Below are positions 1 through 8,696 of a stretch of DNA of 64,000 bases, piece by piece. The notes beneath the pieces were generated by a model. It worked only from the letters and a program-made list of their open reading frames with translations. It was not told the origin of the DNA and ran no database searches. Position 1 is the stretch's first letter, and every line of letters begins with the position of its first letter. The stretch is from Amycolatopsis sp. NBRC 101858 (GTDB lineage: Bacteria; Actinomycetota; Actinomycetes; Mycobacteriales; Pseudonocardiaceae). A program made the translations under genes and the position numbers. Location: contig NZ_BSTD01000008.1 in assembly GCF_030269325.1 (NCBI RefSeq), positions 248,001-312,000 on the forward strand. Reading direction: 5' to 3'.

Positions 1-1
1 G

Positions 2-421
2 GTGCGCGTCGCGCTGGAGGTCGCCGCCGACCGCGACCGCTGGAAGCACCTGCTGCGCTACGACCCCGACGAGCGTTTCGCGACGCTCGTCGAGAAGGAC
101 GGGCAGCAGGAGGTCTGGCTGATGAGCTGGCTGCCCGGCCAGCGCACCGACCTGCACGACCACGCGTTCGCCAGTGGTGCGTTCACGCTGGTCAGCGGGC
201 ACCTGACGGAGGCGGTGGCCCGCCGCGCGCCGGGCGGGCGCGCGATCACCGAGCTGCACGCGCTCTCGGCGGGGCAGTCGCGGGTGTTCGGCCCCGGGTA
301 CGTGCACGAGGTGCGCAACGACGGCCCGGACCCGGCGATCTCGATCCACGTCTACCGCGGCGCCGAACGTGAGATGCGCTCCTACCACCTGGACCCGCTG
401 GGCGGCCCGGTCCTGGACTGA
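2..421 (+). CDS. Cysteine dioxygenase family protein (5' end probably outside window)
   Basis: The 139 visible residues form a small cupin barrel of the thiol/cysteine dioxygenase type, which oxidises cysteine or a related thiol to a sulfinate with a mononuclear iron. The first two iron ligands are in LHDHAF near residue 52 and the third is the His of GYVHEVRN near residue 101; a C-terminal IHVYRG strand is also typical. Family members usually have about 160-180 residues, and the frame is open to the first base of the window, so the GTG at position 2 is probably internal. The next gene begins 113 bp downstream. The substrate cannot be told from the sequence. Confidence 0.75.
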   Translation: MRVALEVAADRDRWKHLLRYDPDERFATLVEKDGQQEVWLMSWLPGQRTDLHDHAFASGAFTLVSGHLTEAVARRAPGGRAITELHALSAGQSRVFGPGYVHEVRNDGPDPAISIHVYRGAEREMRSYHLDPLGGPVLD

Positions 422-534
422 ACCCAGGTCGCCCGGACGGACGCGACGTGTAACACACCGTGGGCGAACGTCCGACTGCGTGAGGTGAAACCCCACCGAC
501 CGGTGGTGGGGTCGGGACGATCACCGGGAGCGCA

Positions 535-906
535 GTGACGATCGCCATCACCTTCGCGGGCAGCACCGGCCCGCACGACCTGCCCGGCTGGCTGGCCCTG
601 GACGAGGATCTGCGCGGCCACCTCCGGACGACGTCCGGGGAGCCGGCGCCCGAGACCATGGGGTGGGAAATGGTCGTCGCGGCCGGGGTCGCGGCAGTGC
701 CCGTCCTGGCGCGGTCGATCTGCGCCTACCTGGTCGAACGCGCGCGGCTTCGGCTGAGCGAGCTGCGCCTCTCCTACACCGAAAACGGCCGCACGGTGGA
801 CGTCCACCTGCACGACGAGACCGACCGGGCCGAGCTGACCCGGCTGCTCCTGGAGCACCGGTCGGTGACGATCACCCAGGACGGCGATGCGCCTACCCGT
901 CCCTGA
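535..906 (+). CDS. Effector-associated constant component EACC1-like protein
   Basis: A 123-residue protein with a GTG start, immediately upstream of and overlapping a caspase gene by 20 bp. It has an N-terminal beta-rich part (TIAITFAG), a central hydrophobic helix (about residues 46-66) and a C-terminal alpha/beta part ending in SVTITQDG. This layout, together with the adjacent caspase, matches the small actinobacterial EACC1 partner described in NTP-dependent conflict systems (family assignment from memory and context). EACC1 proteins are thought to adapt or control caspase effectors. The function here is inferred from the coupling: overlapping genes on one strand imply joint translation. 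Confidence 0.6.
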   Translation: MTIAITFAGSTGPHDLPGWLALDEDLRGHLRTTSGEPAPETMGWEMVVAAGVAAVPVLARSICAYLVERARLRLSELRLSYTENGRTVDVHLHDETDRAELTRLLLEHRSVTITQDGDAPTRP

Positions 907-2098
907 GTCCTCGCACGTCGTCCTGATCGGCACGACCACGTACTCGGGCTCGTTCGCCGCGTACCCGCTGCCCGCGGTGGCCAACAACGTCACCGACCTG
1001 GCGGCCGTGCTCACCGACGAGCAGTACGGCGGTTTCCTCGCCGAGCACTGCACGACGGTGGTGGACGAGGACGACCGCGACGTGATCCTGCGGAAGGTCC
1101 GCGCCGCCGCGACGCGGGCCACCGACGTCCTGCTGGTCTACCTCAGCGGGCACGCGCGGCCCAAAACGCTGGCGGGCAACGAGATCCACCTGTTCCTGCC
1201 CGGCAGCGACGACGGTGGCGAGGACTTCTGGTGGAACCACGCGCTGCCGTACTCCGACATCAACCTGATCGTGCGGGAGAGCCGGGCCGCGTGCCGGATG
1301 GTCGTCATCGACACCTGCTTCAGCGGCCGGGCGCTGGCCCAGGTGATGGGCCGGGCGGACGGGGAGGCGTTCGCCATCTCCGGCTCGTACGTCCTGGCCT
1401 CGGCCGGCCCCACCACCCACGCGGTGGCTCCCGCCGGGGCGCGGCACACCGCGTTCACCGGGGTGCTCATCGACCTGCTGACGAACGGCATCGAGGACCC
1501 GGTGCCGGAGCTGTCGCTGCCCAGGATCTTCCCCGTCCTGCGCCACACCCTGGTGTCGTCCGGGTACCCCGAGCCCGACCACAGCGCCACCAAGACGGTC
1601 GACCAGAAGGCGCTGGTCCGCAACCGGGCCGCGCTCATCGCCCGTGACCTGCCGCCCGAGGTGGTCGCGGACCTGGGCAGCGACGTCAACACCGTCATCG
1701 CGCGCGGCCTGCAACGCCTGGAAGACCTCTACAGCCTGGGAACCCGGCCGGTGCGCGCCCGGGTCCGGTCGGAGGTCCTGCGGTTCCTCGACCACGACAG
1801 CAAGATCGTTTCGCAGGAGGCGGGCCGCCTCTACGACCTCATCCGCGCCTGGGAGGACGACCCGGGCGGGGACGCGAAACCGGGGGCGTCGAAAGAACCC
1901 GGACGACTGCGGCAGGCGGCGGCGGACCCGTGGTCCGGCGCGTTCGCGGTGGCCTTGGCGCTCGTCGCCGGGGCGGTGCTGTGGTGGACGGGCCTCACCC
2001 CCGGGCTCGCGGCCGCGGTGGCGGCCCCGCTCGCGCTGCTCGGCTACGCCGTGGTGGTCGCGGTGAACACGTACTCGACCCGACCCGAGGAAGACTGA
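887..2098 (+). CDS. Caspase-like cysteine protease, EACC1-associated type, with C-terminal membrane anchor
   Basis: A 403-residue protein with a caspase-hemoglobinase fold (peptidase C14-like) over roughly residues 8-250. The catalytic dyad is visible: His89 in YLSGHAR and Cys144 in IDTCFSG. Residues 250-345 are helical and charged. Two hydrophobic segments (about 349-370 and 374-395) end the protein, so the protease domain is probably tethered to the cytosolic face of the membrane. It overlaps the EACC1-like gene by 20 bp and ends 5 bp before the solute-binding-protein gene, making one cassette. Caspase relatives in actinobacteria are candidates for regulated proteolysis or abortive cell death; the target and trigger are unknown. 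Confidence 0.8.
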   Translation: MRLPVPESSHVVLIGTTTYSGSFAAYPLPAVANNVTDLAAVLTDEQYGGFLAEHCTTVVDEDDRDVILRKVRAAATRATDVLLVYLSGHARPKTLAGNEIHLFLPGSDDGGEDFWWNHALPYSDINLIVRESRAACRMVVIDTCFSGRALAQVMGRADGEAFAISGSYVLASAGPTTHAVAPAGARHTAFTGVLIDLLTNGIEDPVPELSLPRIFPVLRHTLVSSGYPEPDHSATKTVDQKALVRNRAALIARDLPPEVVADLGSDVNTVIARGLQRLEDLYSLGTRPVRARVRSEVLRFLDHDSKIVSQEAGRLYDLIRAWEDDPGGDAKPGASKEPGRLRQAAADPWSGAFAVALALVAGAVLWWTGLTPGLAAAVAAPLALLGYAVVVAVNTYSTRPEED

Positions 2099-2103
2099 AC
2101 CAG

Positions 2104-3009
2104 ATGCGAAAGCGTTCCCGGTGGCTCGCCCTGAGCTCGGCGGTGCTGGCGGTGGCGGGCGCCACCGCCGCCGCGGCGATCACCCTGCACCCCAGCACCG
2201 ACGCTCCTCCGGCATCCACCCCGGTCGCCGCGGCGGTCACCCCAGCGGAGCCGTCCTCGCTGACCGGCAAGACGCTGCGGGTCGGTTTCAACGGGGAGAT
2301 CCCGGGGTGGAGCTTCCCCGCCAAGCAGCCGAAGGGATTCGACGTCGACTTGGCGAACTACCTCGCGCAGCAGCTCGGCTTCACGGTCGTGCCCGTGGCC
2401 CTCACCCCGTACGAACGGGAGGGCGCGCTGGTGAGCGGCAAGGTCGACCTGGTCATCGCGAACTACTCGATGGACGGGGTCAGCACGACCGACAAGACGA
2501 AGGCCCGGAAGGACGTCATCGACTTCGCCGGCCCCTACTTCGTCGACCGGTCCGGCCAGATGATCGACGACAAGAAGCTCAACGACATGACCGGCCAGAC
2601 GGCGCTGATAGACCCTCGGCACATCTGCGTCACCAGGGGCACGACGGCCGAGGACAAGCTCGGTGCCCGGGCGAAGGACACCCTGCAGGAGTGCCTGCAC
2701 CCCTTCTTCGACCCGGCCGACCGCCAGTTCGCGGCCGTGCAGACCGACGAGGCGATCCTGCTCTCCGTCGCCCAGTACGAAAAAGCGAGTGTCACCGACG
2801 CCCGCTGGCAGAACGGTTCCCTGATCAACCCGACCGAGCACTACGGGGTCGGCCTGCGGAAGGGCGACCGCGACACTTGCGTCGAGCTGACCGGGAAGAT
2901 CCAGGAGTTCGTGCGCTCGAAGGTGTGGGAAACGTCCTACGAGGCCCTGCACATCCCGGCGACCATCCAGCACCGGCCGATCGGGAACGAGCCTTCGTAC
3001 TGCTACTGA
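2104..3009 (+). CDS. Secreted solute-binding protein, family 3 (glutamate/amino-acid type), third gene of the caspase cassette
   Basis: A 301-residue protein. Residues 1-28 (RKR, then an Ala-rich hydrophobic run) form a signal peptide or N-terminal anchor. A Pro/Ala/Thr linker precedes a bilobal periplasmic-binding-protein type 2 fold starting at KTLRVGFNGEIPG, with the usual GFDVDLANYLA and GKVDLVIANYSM motifs. No ABC permease or ATPase genes lie nearby; instead it starts 5 bp after the caspase stop. It may therefore act as a ligand sensor for the caspase module rather than in uptake, which is an inference from context. The ATG start has only a weak Shine-Dalgarno, consistent with translational coupling. 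Its stop overlaps the 3' end of the convergent asparaginase gene by 7 bp. Confidence 0.7.
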   Translation: MRKRSRWLALSSAVLAVAGATAAAAITLHPSTDAPPASTPVAAAVTPAEPSSLTGKTLRVGFNGEIPGWSFPAKQPKGFDVDLANYLAQQLGFTVVPVALTPYEREGALVSGKVDLVIANYSMDGVSTTDKTKARKDVIDFAGPYFVDRSGQMIDDKKLNDMTGQTALIDPRHICVTRGTTAEDKLGARAKDTLQECLHPFFDPADRQFAAVQTDEAILLSVAQYEKASVTDARWQNGSLINPTEHYGVGLRKGDRDTCVELTGKIQEFVRSKVWETSYEALHIPATIQHRPIGNEPSYCY

Positions 3010-3992
3010 CGGTCCAGGTCGCCGCGGGCGCGGAACTCGCGTTCGATCGCCGCCCGGTCCGCGCCGCCCGCCAGCAGCGTGTGCAGGAGGATCCGGGACT
3101 TGCGCACGTCCAGCCAGCCGGCCATCGTCGCGCCCAGCGCGATCAGGCTCGACTCCGAACCGTGGAAGCCGTACGTCGACCGCAGCGTCGGGCCGGCGCC
3201 CGTCCGCGACGCGACGACCACCGGCAACGACGGCACCAGCTGAGCCACCACGTCGGCCGTGCCCGCCGAAACGTGGCCGACACCCGTCGCCGCCAGCACG
3301 ATTCCGCGCACTCCGGGCTGCGTAGCCGCGTGCGAGAGCACCGCGCCCGAGTCGTCCAGGCCGGCTTCGACCACCGGCACCAGCCCCGAAAAGTCCGTCC
3401 CGGCCAAGGCGGGCGAGCGCGGCGGCGACGGGTGGAAGTAGTGCACCGCCCCTTCGACGACCATGCCGAGCGGACCCGCCGGCGCCGACGAAAACGCCTC
3501 CAGGTGGCTCGAATGCGCCTTCCGCACCCAGCGCGCCGCGTGGACGTCGTCGTTCAGCGTCACCAGCACGCCGCGCCCGCGGCTGCGCGGATCGGCCGCG
3601 ACCGTCAGCGCGGTGCGCAGGTTCGCCGGGCCGTCCGGGCTGAGCAGGCCCGCGTTGCGCATCGCCCCGGTGACGACCACCGGGATCTCCGACGGCCAGC
3701 ACAGCTCCAGGAAGTACGCGGTCTCCTCCAGGGTGTCGGTGCCCTGCACGACGACGAACCCGTCGGCGTCCTGCCGCAGCCCCCACTCGCGGCACCGCAG
3801 CAGCGTCGCGAAGTCCATCGACGCGCTGCCGATCCCGGCCAGGGTCTCGGCGAGCACGTCCATCGGCAGGTCGCCGATCCCGCCGATCAGTTCCGCGGCG
3901 CCGAGCCGCGGGACGGCGCCGCCTTCGCCGCCGACGGGAGCCATGGAGATGGTGCCGCCCAATGTGGCGACCGCGATCAGGGGACGTGCCAT
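3003..3992 (-). CDS. L-asparaginase (asparaginase/glutaminase family)
   Basis: A 329-residue protein that hydrolyses asparagine to aspartate and ammonia. The two catalytic threonine motifs are present: ATLGGTI with Thr14 near the N-terminus, and VQGTDTLEETAYF with Thr85-Asp86. Lys158 in RWVRKAHSS fits the conserved catalytic lysine. There is no signal peptide, so a cytosolic type is likely. ATG at 3992 was chosen because the family begins within a few residues of the first beta strand. The gene converges on the solute-binding-protein gene and their ends overlap by 7 bp. Confidence 0.88.
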   Translation of the reverse strand: MARPLIAVATLGGTISMAPVGGEGGAVPRLGAAELIGGIGDLPMDVLAETLAGIGSASMDFATLLRCREWGLRQDADGFVVVQGTDTLEETAYFLELCWPSEIPVVVTGAMRNAGLLSPDGPANLRTALTVAADPRSRGRGVLVTLNDDVHAARWVRKAHSSHLEAFSSAPAGPLGMVVEGAVHYFHPSPPRSPALAGTDFSGLVPVVEAGLDDSGAVLSHAATQPGVRGIVLAATGVGHVSAGTADVVAQLVPSLPVVVASRTGAGPTLRSTYGFHGSESSLIALGATMAGWLDVRKSRILLHTLLAGGADRAAIEREFRARGDLDRQ

Positions 3993-4006
3993 GCCGCCCA
4001 CCCTAT

Positions 4007-4831
4007 TCAGCCGCCCTTGACCGCCTGGAGCGTGTAGCTCGCGGCCATCCGGGCGGGGGTGTCGGTCATCCGCCACTCGTCGGTGGCCTCGTCGCGGATC
4101 ATCTGCCCGGGGAGCGCGTTCCACGGGACGCTGTCGTGCTCGGTGAACGCGGTCAGCCTGAGGCCGTTGTCCAGCAGCGCGGTGATGATCTCGCCCAGCG
4201 AGTGGTTCCACGAGTGGCTGACGCTGTTCTCCAGCTTCCGGTCGACGCTGACGTACGTCTCGGGCTCGTCGAACACCAGCGGCTCGGCGTGCTCGAAGTA
4301 CGGGTAGCGCGGCCACGCCGGGTCCGCGGTCTCGTCCATCGCCCACAGCATCGGGTGGCCTTCGCGGATGAACAGCCGGCCGCCCGGCCGCAGCAGCCCG
4401 GCGACGACCGCCGCCCAGCGCGCGACCGAAGGCAGCCAGCACAACGCGCCGATTCCCGTGTAGACCAGGTCGAACCGCCCGGCACCCAGCACCTCCACGG
4501 CGTCGTAGACGTTCGCTTCGCGGAAGTCGATCTCGGCGTTCGCGGCGGCGGCGAACCGGCGCGCTTGTGCCAGCGCCGGCCCGGAAAAGTCCAAGCCCGT
4601 CACGGCGGCGCCCAGCCGGGACAGCGAGACCGTGTCCGTCCCGATGTGGCACTGGAGGTGCACCGCGCGCAGCCCGCCGAGGTCGCCCAGGCGTGGCCGG
4701 TCGAACCGCAGGACGCCGCTCAGGTGCTCCGGATCCGAGACGTAGGACTCGAAGCCGTAGTCCGGCGACGCCGCGTGCAGCACCGCGCGTTCGTCCCAGT
4801 TGGCCTTGTTGACGGCGAACGAGTCCGTCAC
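4007..4831 (-). CDS. Class I SAM-dependent methyltransferase
   Basis: A 274-residue protein with a Rossmann methyltransferase fold. Motif I is degenerate (VHLQCHIGTDTVSLSRLG), followed by VTGLDFSGPALAQAR, REANVYD and the FDLVYTGIGALCWL strand, then LLRPGGRLFIREG. The acceptor substrate is not evident. The start is a GTG (4831) that overlaps the stop of the upstream glyoxalase-fold gene by 4 bp (GTGA), so translation is coupled. It ends 14 bp upstream of the asparaginase start, and the three minus-strand genes 5208-3003 probably form one transcript. Confidence 0.82.
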   Translation of the reverse strand: MTDSFAVNKANWDERAVLHAASPDYGFESYVSDPEHLSGVLRFDRPRLGDLGGLRAVHLQCHIGTDTVSLSRLGAAVTGLDFSGPALAQARRFAAAANAEIDFREANVYDAVEVLGAGRFDLVYTGIGALCWLPSVARWAAVVAGLLRPGGRLFIREGHPMLWAMDETADPAWPRYPYFEHAEPLVFDEPETYVSVDRKLENSVSHSWNHSLGEIITALLDNGLRLTAFTEHDSVPWNALPGQMIRDEATDEWRMTDTPARMAASYTLQAVKGG

Positions 4832-5208
4832 GGCGTCGCGGCCCGCTCGGCCGCGCTGCGCAGGACGCAGAACTCGTTGCCTTCGGGGTCGGCGAGCACC
4901 GCCCAGCCCCGGCCGTCCGGCTTGCGGAGGTCGTTGACGAGTGTCGCGCCCAGGCCCAGGATGCGCTCGACCTCCTCGTCGCGCGGCTCGTCCGGCTGCA
5001 GGCAGACGTGCAGGCGGTTCTTCACCGTCTTCGGTTCCGGGACGCGCAGGAACAGCAGGTCGATCCCGCCTTCGAGCTCGATGCCGCACTCGTCGTCCCC
5101 GGGCTGGTCCTCGTCGGGGACCGGCTTTCCGGTGACCTGGCTCCAGAACTGGCAGAGCGCGTACGGGTCGGCGCAGTCGACGGACACGTGCAGGACGGAC
5201 GAAGGCAT
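4828..5208 (-). CDS. VOC family (glyoxalase/bleomycin-resistance fold) protein
   Basis: A 126-residue single-domain vicinal-oxygen-chelate protein, with N-terminal VLHVSVDCADPYALCQFW and C-terminal WAVLADPEGNEFCVL motifs typical of the paired beta-alpha-beta-beta-beta modules. Such proteins act as lyases, dioxygenases or drug-binding proteins; the ligand cannot be assigned. A good Shine-Dalgarno (GAGGAG) lies 5 nt before the ATG. It is translationally coupled to the downstream methyltransferase. Confidence 0.8.
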   Translation of the reverse strand: MPSSVLHVSVDCADPYALCQFWSQVTGKPVPDEDQPGDDECGIELEGGIDLLFLRVPEPKTVKNRLHVCLQPDEPRDEEVERILGLGATLVNDLRKPDGRGWAVLADPEGNEFCVLRSAAERAATP

Positions 5209-5271
5209 GGCACTCCTCGGCAGACGGGTGGTCCCGAGTCTGGCCGAGGGGAAGCGCCGGGGCGAACCGAT

Positions 5272-6021
5272 TTACGAAGCCAGCGCCAGGCCCGCCGTCC
5301 GGTGCACGCGGCGGCTGTCGTCGACGATGAGGATCTCGCAGTCCGGCCGGTCGGCCGCCCAGGTGATGCCCTCGGCGCCCATCGCGAACGCCGCGGTGGC
5401 CAGCGCGTCGGCGGTGACCAGGTCGCGGGCCATGACGGTGACGCTCATCAGCCCGGTCGCCGGCATCCCCGACCGGCCGTCGAGGATGTGCGAGCCGCGC
5501 TCGTAGGCCGCCGACGTGGCAATGGCGCCGTTGCGCGACTCCAGCACCGCGCACACGGCGAGGGGCTGCTCGGGGTGGCGGATGCCGACCCGCCACGGAC
5601 GTCCCGGCTGCGGCTCGCCCGCGGTGACGACGTCGCCGCCGGCGTTGAGGCAGAACGTCGTCGCGCCTTCGGCCTTGAGCATGTCGGCGGCACGCTGCAC
5701 CGCCCAGCCCTTCACCACCGCGCACGGGTCGAGGCCGCGGCCGGGCAGCCGCGCGCGGAACGCGCCGCCGGAGAGTTGCTCGTAGTACGCGCAGAGCTCC
5801 AGGACCTCCAGGAGGTCGTCGGTCAGCCCGTCCGCGGTGAGCTCGCCGCGGTCGTAGCGGCTGACTTCACTGTCTTCCTTGAACGGGCTGAACTTCGCGT
5901 CGACGTCCCGGAACCAGGCGAAGACCTCGTCGATGACGTCGGCGAAGTCGACAGTGTCCTTCTCGTCCCGCAGGTCGAGGGAGATCGGCAGGCCCATCAC
6001 CTGCTCGACGCGCGTGGTCAT
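5272..6021 (-). CDS. FAD:protein FMN transferase (ApbE family)
   Basis: A 249-residue enzyme that moves FMN from FAD to a Thr/Ser side chain of extracytosolic redox proteins. Family landmarks are FSPFKEDSEVSRYD, the substrate segment DPCAVVKGWAVQRA, NAGGDVV, ATSAAYERGSHILD and the metal/FAD motif DLVTADALATAAF. There is no signal peptide or lipobox, which is common in actinobacterial members. The start overlaps the stop of the FMN-binding-domain gene by 4 bp (ATGA), directly linking the enzyme to its likely substrate. It is the last gene of a three-gene operon. Confidence 0.9.
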   Translation of the reverse strand: MTTRVEQVMGLPISLDLRDEKDTVDFADVIDEVFAWFRDVDAKFSPFKEDSEVSRYDRGELTADGLTDDLLEVLELCAYYEQLSGGAFRARLPGRGLDPCAVVKGWAVQRAADMLKAEGATTFCLNAGGDVVTAGEPQPGRPWRVGIRHPEQPLAVCAVLESRNGAIATSAAYERGSHILDGRSGMPATGLMSVTVMARDLVTADALATAAFAMGAEGITWAADRPDCEILIVDDSRRVHRTAGLALAS

Positions 6022-6473
6022 CTGTTGCCCCGGGCGTCGATGGCCGCCTGCAGCGACGTCTTGTACGACTCGCTCGTCTCGGTCGCGCCGGTGATCGTGT
6101 CGATGTCGGCGCTCTGCGCTTTCATGGCTTCCTGCTGCAGCCGCGGCAACGCGGTGAGCGCGCGGCCGTCGTCCGGGGCCTGCAGCAGCGTGACCGCGAC
6201 CATCCGGGAGCCGGTGAACGTGACCTCGACCTGGACCGTCCCGTAGCTGCTCGACTCCGGCGTGCCCTGGGTCGTGACCGTCGCGTTCGCACTGTCCGGA
6301 GTGGACGGAACGGCCCCCGGGGACGTCGAGGCAGGCGGAGCGGGTGCGGTGGACGGAGCGGCGACGCTCGGCGGTGCGGCGACGGCGGTGTTGTGCACCG
6401 GCCCCGGCTCGAACCGCCAGACCGCGATGAACCCCGCGATCGACAGCGCGACGACGAAGATGGTCCTTTTCAT
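6018..6473 (-). CDS. Membrane-anchored FMN-binding domain protein (ApbE substrate)
   Basis: A 151-residue protein: an N-terminal hydrophobic anchor (residues 4-20), a Pro/Ala/Ser/Thr-rich extracytosolic linker (about 30-70) and a small FMN-binding domain. The flavinylation motif TGATET is present, and the final Thr133 is the expected site of covalent FMN attachment by ApbE. It is coupled by ATGA overlap to the apbE-like gene and lies 12 bp after the ferric-reductase-like gene. Together they can pass electrons across the membrane to an outside acceptor. Confidence 0.88.
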   Translation of the reverse strand: MKRTIFVVALSIAGFIAVWRFEPGPVHNTAVAAPPSVAAPSTAPAPPASTSPGAVPSTPDSANATVTTQGTPESSSYGTVQVEVTFTGSRMVAVTLLQAPDDGRALTALPRLQQEAMKAQSADIDTITGATETSESYKTSLQAAIDARGNR

Positions 6474-6485
6474 GACGACGTCCCC

Positions 6486-7841
6486 CTAGGCCGCGAGGCT
6501 GAAGCGTTCGGCGTGGACCTGGGCCTTCGGCACCCGCAGCTCCCGCAGGCTGCGCAGCACGGCGGACGTCATCCCCGGCGGGCCGCACACGAACACGTCC
6601 CGCTCGTGCACGTCCGGCACCATCATGTGCAGGTTCGCCGGGCCGAGCATCGCCCCGCGCGGGCCGACCGCCTGGTCGGATCCGGTGAGGACGCTCACCA
6701 CCGCGCCGCGGGCCTTGGCGAGCCCGTTCAGCTCGGGCAGCAGCACCGCGTCGGCCTGGGTGCGCACCCGGTAGAGGACGACGACGTGGCCGTCGATGTC
6801 CTCCAGCAGCGCGCGGATCGGCGTGATGCCGACGCCGCCCGCCACGAGCAGTGCGTTGGGCCGCTGCTGGTGGATCGTCGTGAACGCGCCGTACGGGCCT
6901 TCGGCGAACACGCGCGTCCCGATCCGCAGGCTGCGCAGCGACGCGCTGGAGTCGCCGAGCGCCTTCGCGGTCAGGCGCAGCGTGCGGCCGTCGGGCGCGG
7001 CGGACAGCGAGAACGGGTTGGCCTGGTACCAGCGGTCCTTCGTGAGGAACCGCCACAGGAAGAACTGGCCCGCCCGCGCCGGCATCTTGTCGAGGTTCTT
7101 GCCCGTCATGTACACCGAAACCACGTCCGGTGCCTCGGAAACCACGGCGGTGACGCGCAGCTGGTGGCGCAGGTTCCGCCACAGCGGGAGCACGACGCGC
7201 CCGGCGAGCACGGCGGCGCCGGCCCCGAGCCACATCGTCCACCAGTACGCCTTGGCCGTCGGCGCACTCGCGAACGACGTGCCGAGTGCGATCTGGTGCG
7301 TGAACGCCAGCACGATGGCCGCGTAGGTGTAGAGGTGGATGAAGTGCCACGTCTCGTACGCGAGCCGCTTGCGCGCGAACTTCGCCGAAGCCGCGCCCAC
7401 GATGAGGATGACGGCGAACGCGACCAGCGCCCGCAGGATCCCTTCGAGCGTGTTGGCCATTTCGACCAGCTCGTCGACGACGCCCTTGTCCGAGACCTCC
7501 GCGTACCCGAACGAGATGAACACCAGGTGCGCCAGGAGGGTCCACAGGATCGTGAAGCCGGTCCAGCGGTGCCACGTCGTGAGCCGGTCCATCCCGATCC
7601 GCCGGTCCAGCCAGGGCAGCCGGGCCACGAGCAGCAGCTGGAAGGCCATCGCCAGCGCGCCGTACATCCCGGCGAGCCTGCCGATGCTGATGAGCACGTT
7701 CTGCGACAGCCCGGCCTCGGCGTAGAACACCGTGACGGCGGCCACGTTGGCGCCCAGGAAGGTGAAGAGGCCGGATTTCGCGGCGATCCGGGGGCGGATC
7801 GCCGGGCGCGTGGCCTCGGCGGTCTGCGTCATGCTGGTCAC
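6486..7841 (-). CDS. Ferric reductase-like transmembrane protein with FAD/NAD(P)-binding reductase domain
   Basis: About 451 residues. The N-terminal half has six membrane segments with heme-ligand-type histidines in TTWHRWTG, LLAHLVF, TWHFIHLYTY and FTHQIAL. The C-terminal half is a ferredoxin-NADP reductase module with the FAD motif NPFSLS and NAD(P) motifs GVGITPIRALLED and VFVCGPPGM. It oxidises NAD(P)H inside and sends electrons outward, probably to the flavinylated FMN-binding protein encoded next. The start is uncertain: GTG at 7841 has GAGGGGG 6 nt upstream, whereas ATG at 7832 lies farther from it. It is divergent from the response regulator gene. Confidence 0.87.
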   Translation of the reverse strand: MTSMTQTAEATRPAIRPRIAAKSGLFTFLGANVAAVTVFYAEAGLSQNVLISIGRLAGMYGALAMAFQLLLVARLPWLDRRIGMDRLTTWHRWTGFTILWTLLAHLVFISFGYAEVSDKGVVDELVEMANTLEGILRALVAFAVILIVGAASAKFARKRLAYETWHFIHLYTYAAIVLAFTHQIALGTSFASAPTAKAYWWTMWLGAGAAVLAGRVVLPLWRNLRHQLRVTAVVSEAPDVVSVYMTGKNLDKMPARAGQFFLWRFLTKDRWYQANPFSLSAAPDGRTLRLTAKALGDSSASLRSLRIGTRVFAEGPYGAFTTIHQQRPNALLVAGGVGITPIRALLEDIDGHVVVLYRVRTQADAVLLPELNGLAKARGAVVSVLTGSDQAVGPRGAMLGPANLHMMVPDVHERDVFVCGPPGMTSAVLRSLRELRVPKAQVHAERFSLAA

Positions 7842-7976
7842 ACGGATCCCCCTCGGGTTCGGTTCACGACGCTCAGCCTCGCGACGCAGCCTGTGGCGAG
7901 TCTGGGTACGGGCTGTCGGATTCCTGTCGGCCCGCGCCACCGGTCGCCGCCCGCGCGTGCGCCGGGAGAAGATGGG

Positions 7977-8696
7977 GTGGTGCAGCCCTCCGAACCCGTG
8001 CGCCTGCTCGTCGTCGACGACGAGCCGCACATCGCCGACCTCGTCGCCACCGTCGCCCGGTACGAGGGCTGGCAGGCGGTCACGGCCGGGTCCGGCAAGG
8101 CGGCGCTGACCCAGGCGGCGGAGTTCGGGCCGGACATCGTCGTGCTCGACCTGATGCTGCCCGACCTGGACGGCTTCACCGTGCTCGACCGCCTCCGGGA
8201 GAACGGCAGCGCGGTGCCCGTGGTGTTCCTCACGGCCAAGGACGCGACGGCCGACCGGATCGCCGGGCTCACCCGCGGGGGTGACGACTACCTCGTGAAA
8301 CCGTTTTCCGTCGAGGAGCTGATGGCCCGGTTGCGGGCGGTGCTGCGGCGCAGCACCGGCGTCGCGCACCAGGCGGCGGCGCGCGGTGCCGTGCTGCGCG
8401 TCGGGGACCTGACCCTGGACGAGGACACCCGCGAGGTCCGCCGCGGCGACGGCCCGCCCGCCGAGCTGACCCCGACCGAGTACGAGCTGCTGCGCTACCT
8501 CATGCGCCGCTCGCCCGCGGTGCTGACGAAGGCGCAGATCCTCGACCACGTCTGGGAGTACGACTTCGGCGGCCGGTCCAATGTGGTCGAACTCGTCATC
8601 TCGCACCTGCGGCGCAAGGTCGACGCGGGCGGCGGCGAACCGCTGATCCACACCGTGCGCGGCGTCGGGTACGTCGTGCGCCAGGTCAACCGGTGA
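7977..8696 (+). CDS. OmpR/PhoB-family response regulator
   Basis: A 239-residue regulator with an N-terminal receiver domain (acidic pocket VVDDEP; phosphoacceptor Asp58 in VLDLMLPD; switch Thr and Lys in FLTAKD and LVKPFS) and a C-terminal winged helix (LTPTEYELLRYLMRR to HTVRGVGYVVR). Two adjacent GTG codons (7977, 7980) can start it; GGGAGA lies about 7 nt before the first. Its stop overlaps the start of the histidine kinase gene (GTGA), so the two form a cognate pair. The pair is divergent from the flavin electron-transfer operon, a plausible target. Confidence 0.9.
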   Translation: MVQPSEPVRLLVVDDEPHIADLVATVARYEGWQAVTAGSGKAALTQAAEFGPDIVVLDLMLPDLDGFTVLDRLRENGSAVPVVFLTAKDATADRIAGLTRGGDDYLVKPFSVEELMARLRAVLRRSTGVAHQAAARGAVLRVGDLTLDEDTREVRRGDGPPAELTPTEYELLRYLMRRSPAVLTKAQILDHVWEYDFGGRSNVVELVISHLRRKVDAGGGEPLIHTVRGVGYVVRQVNR

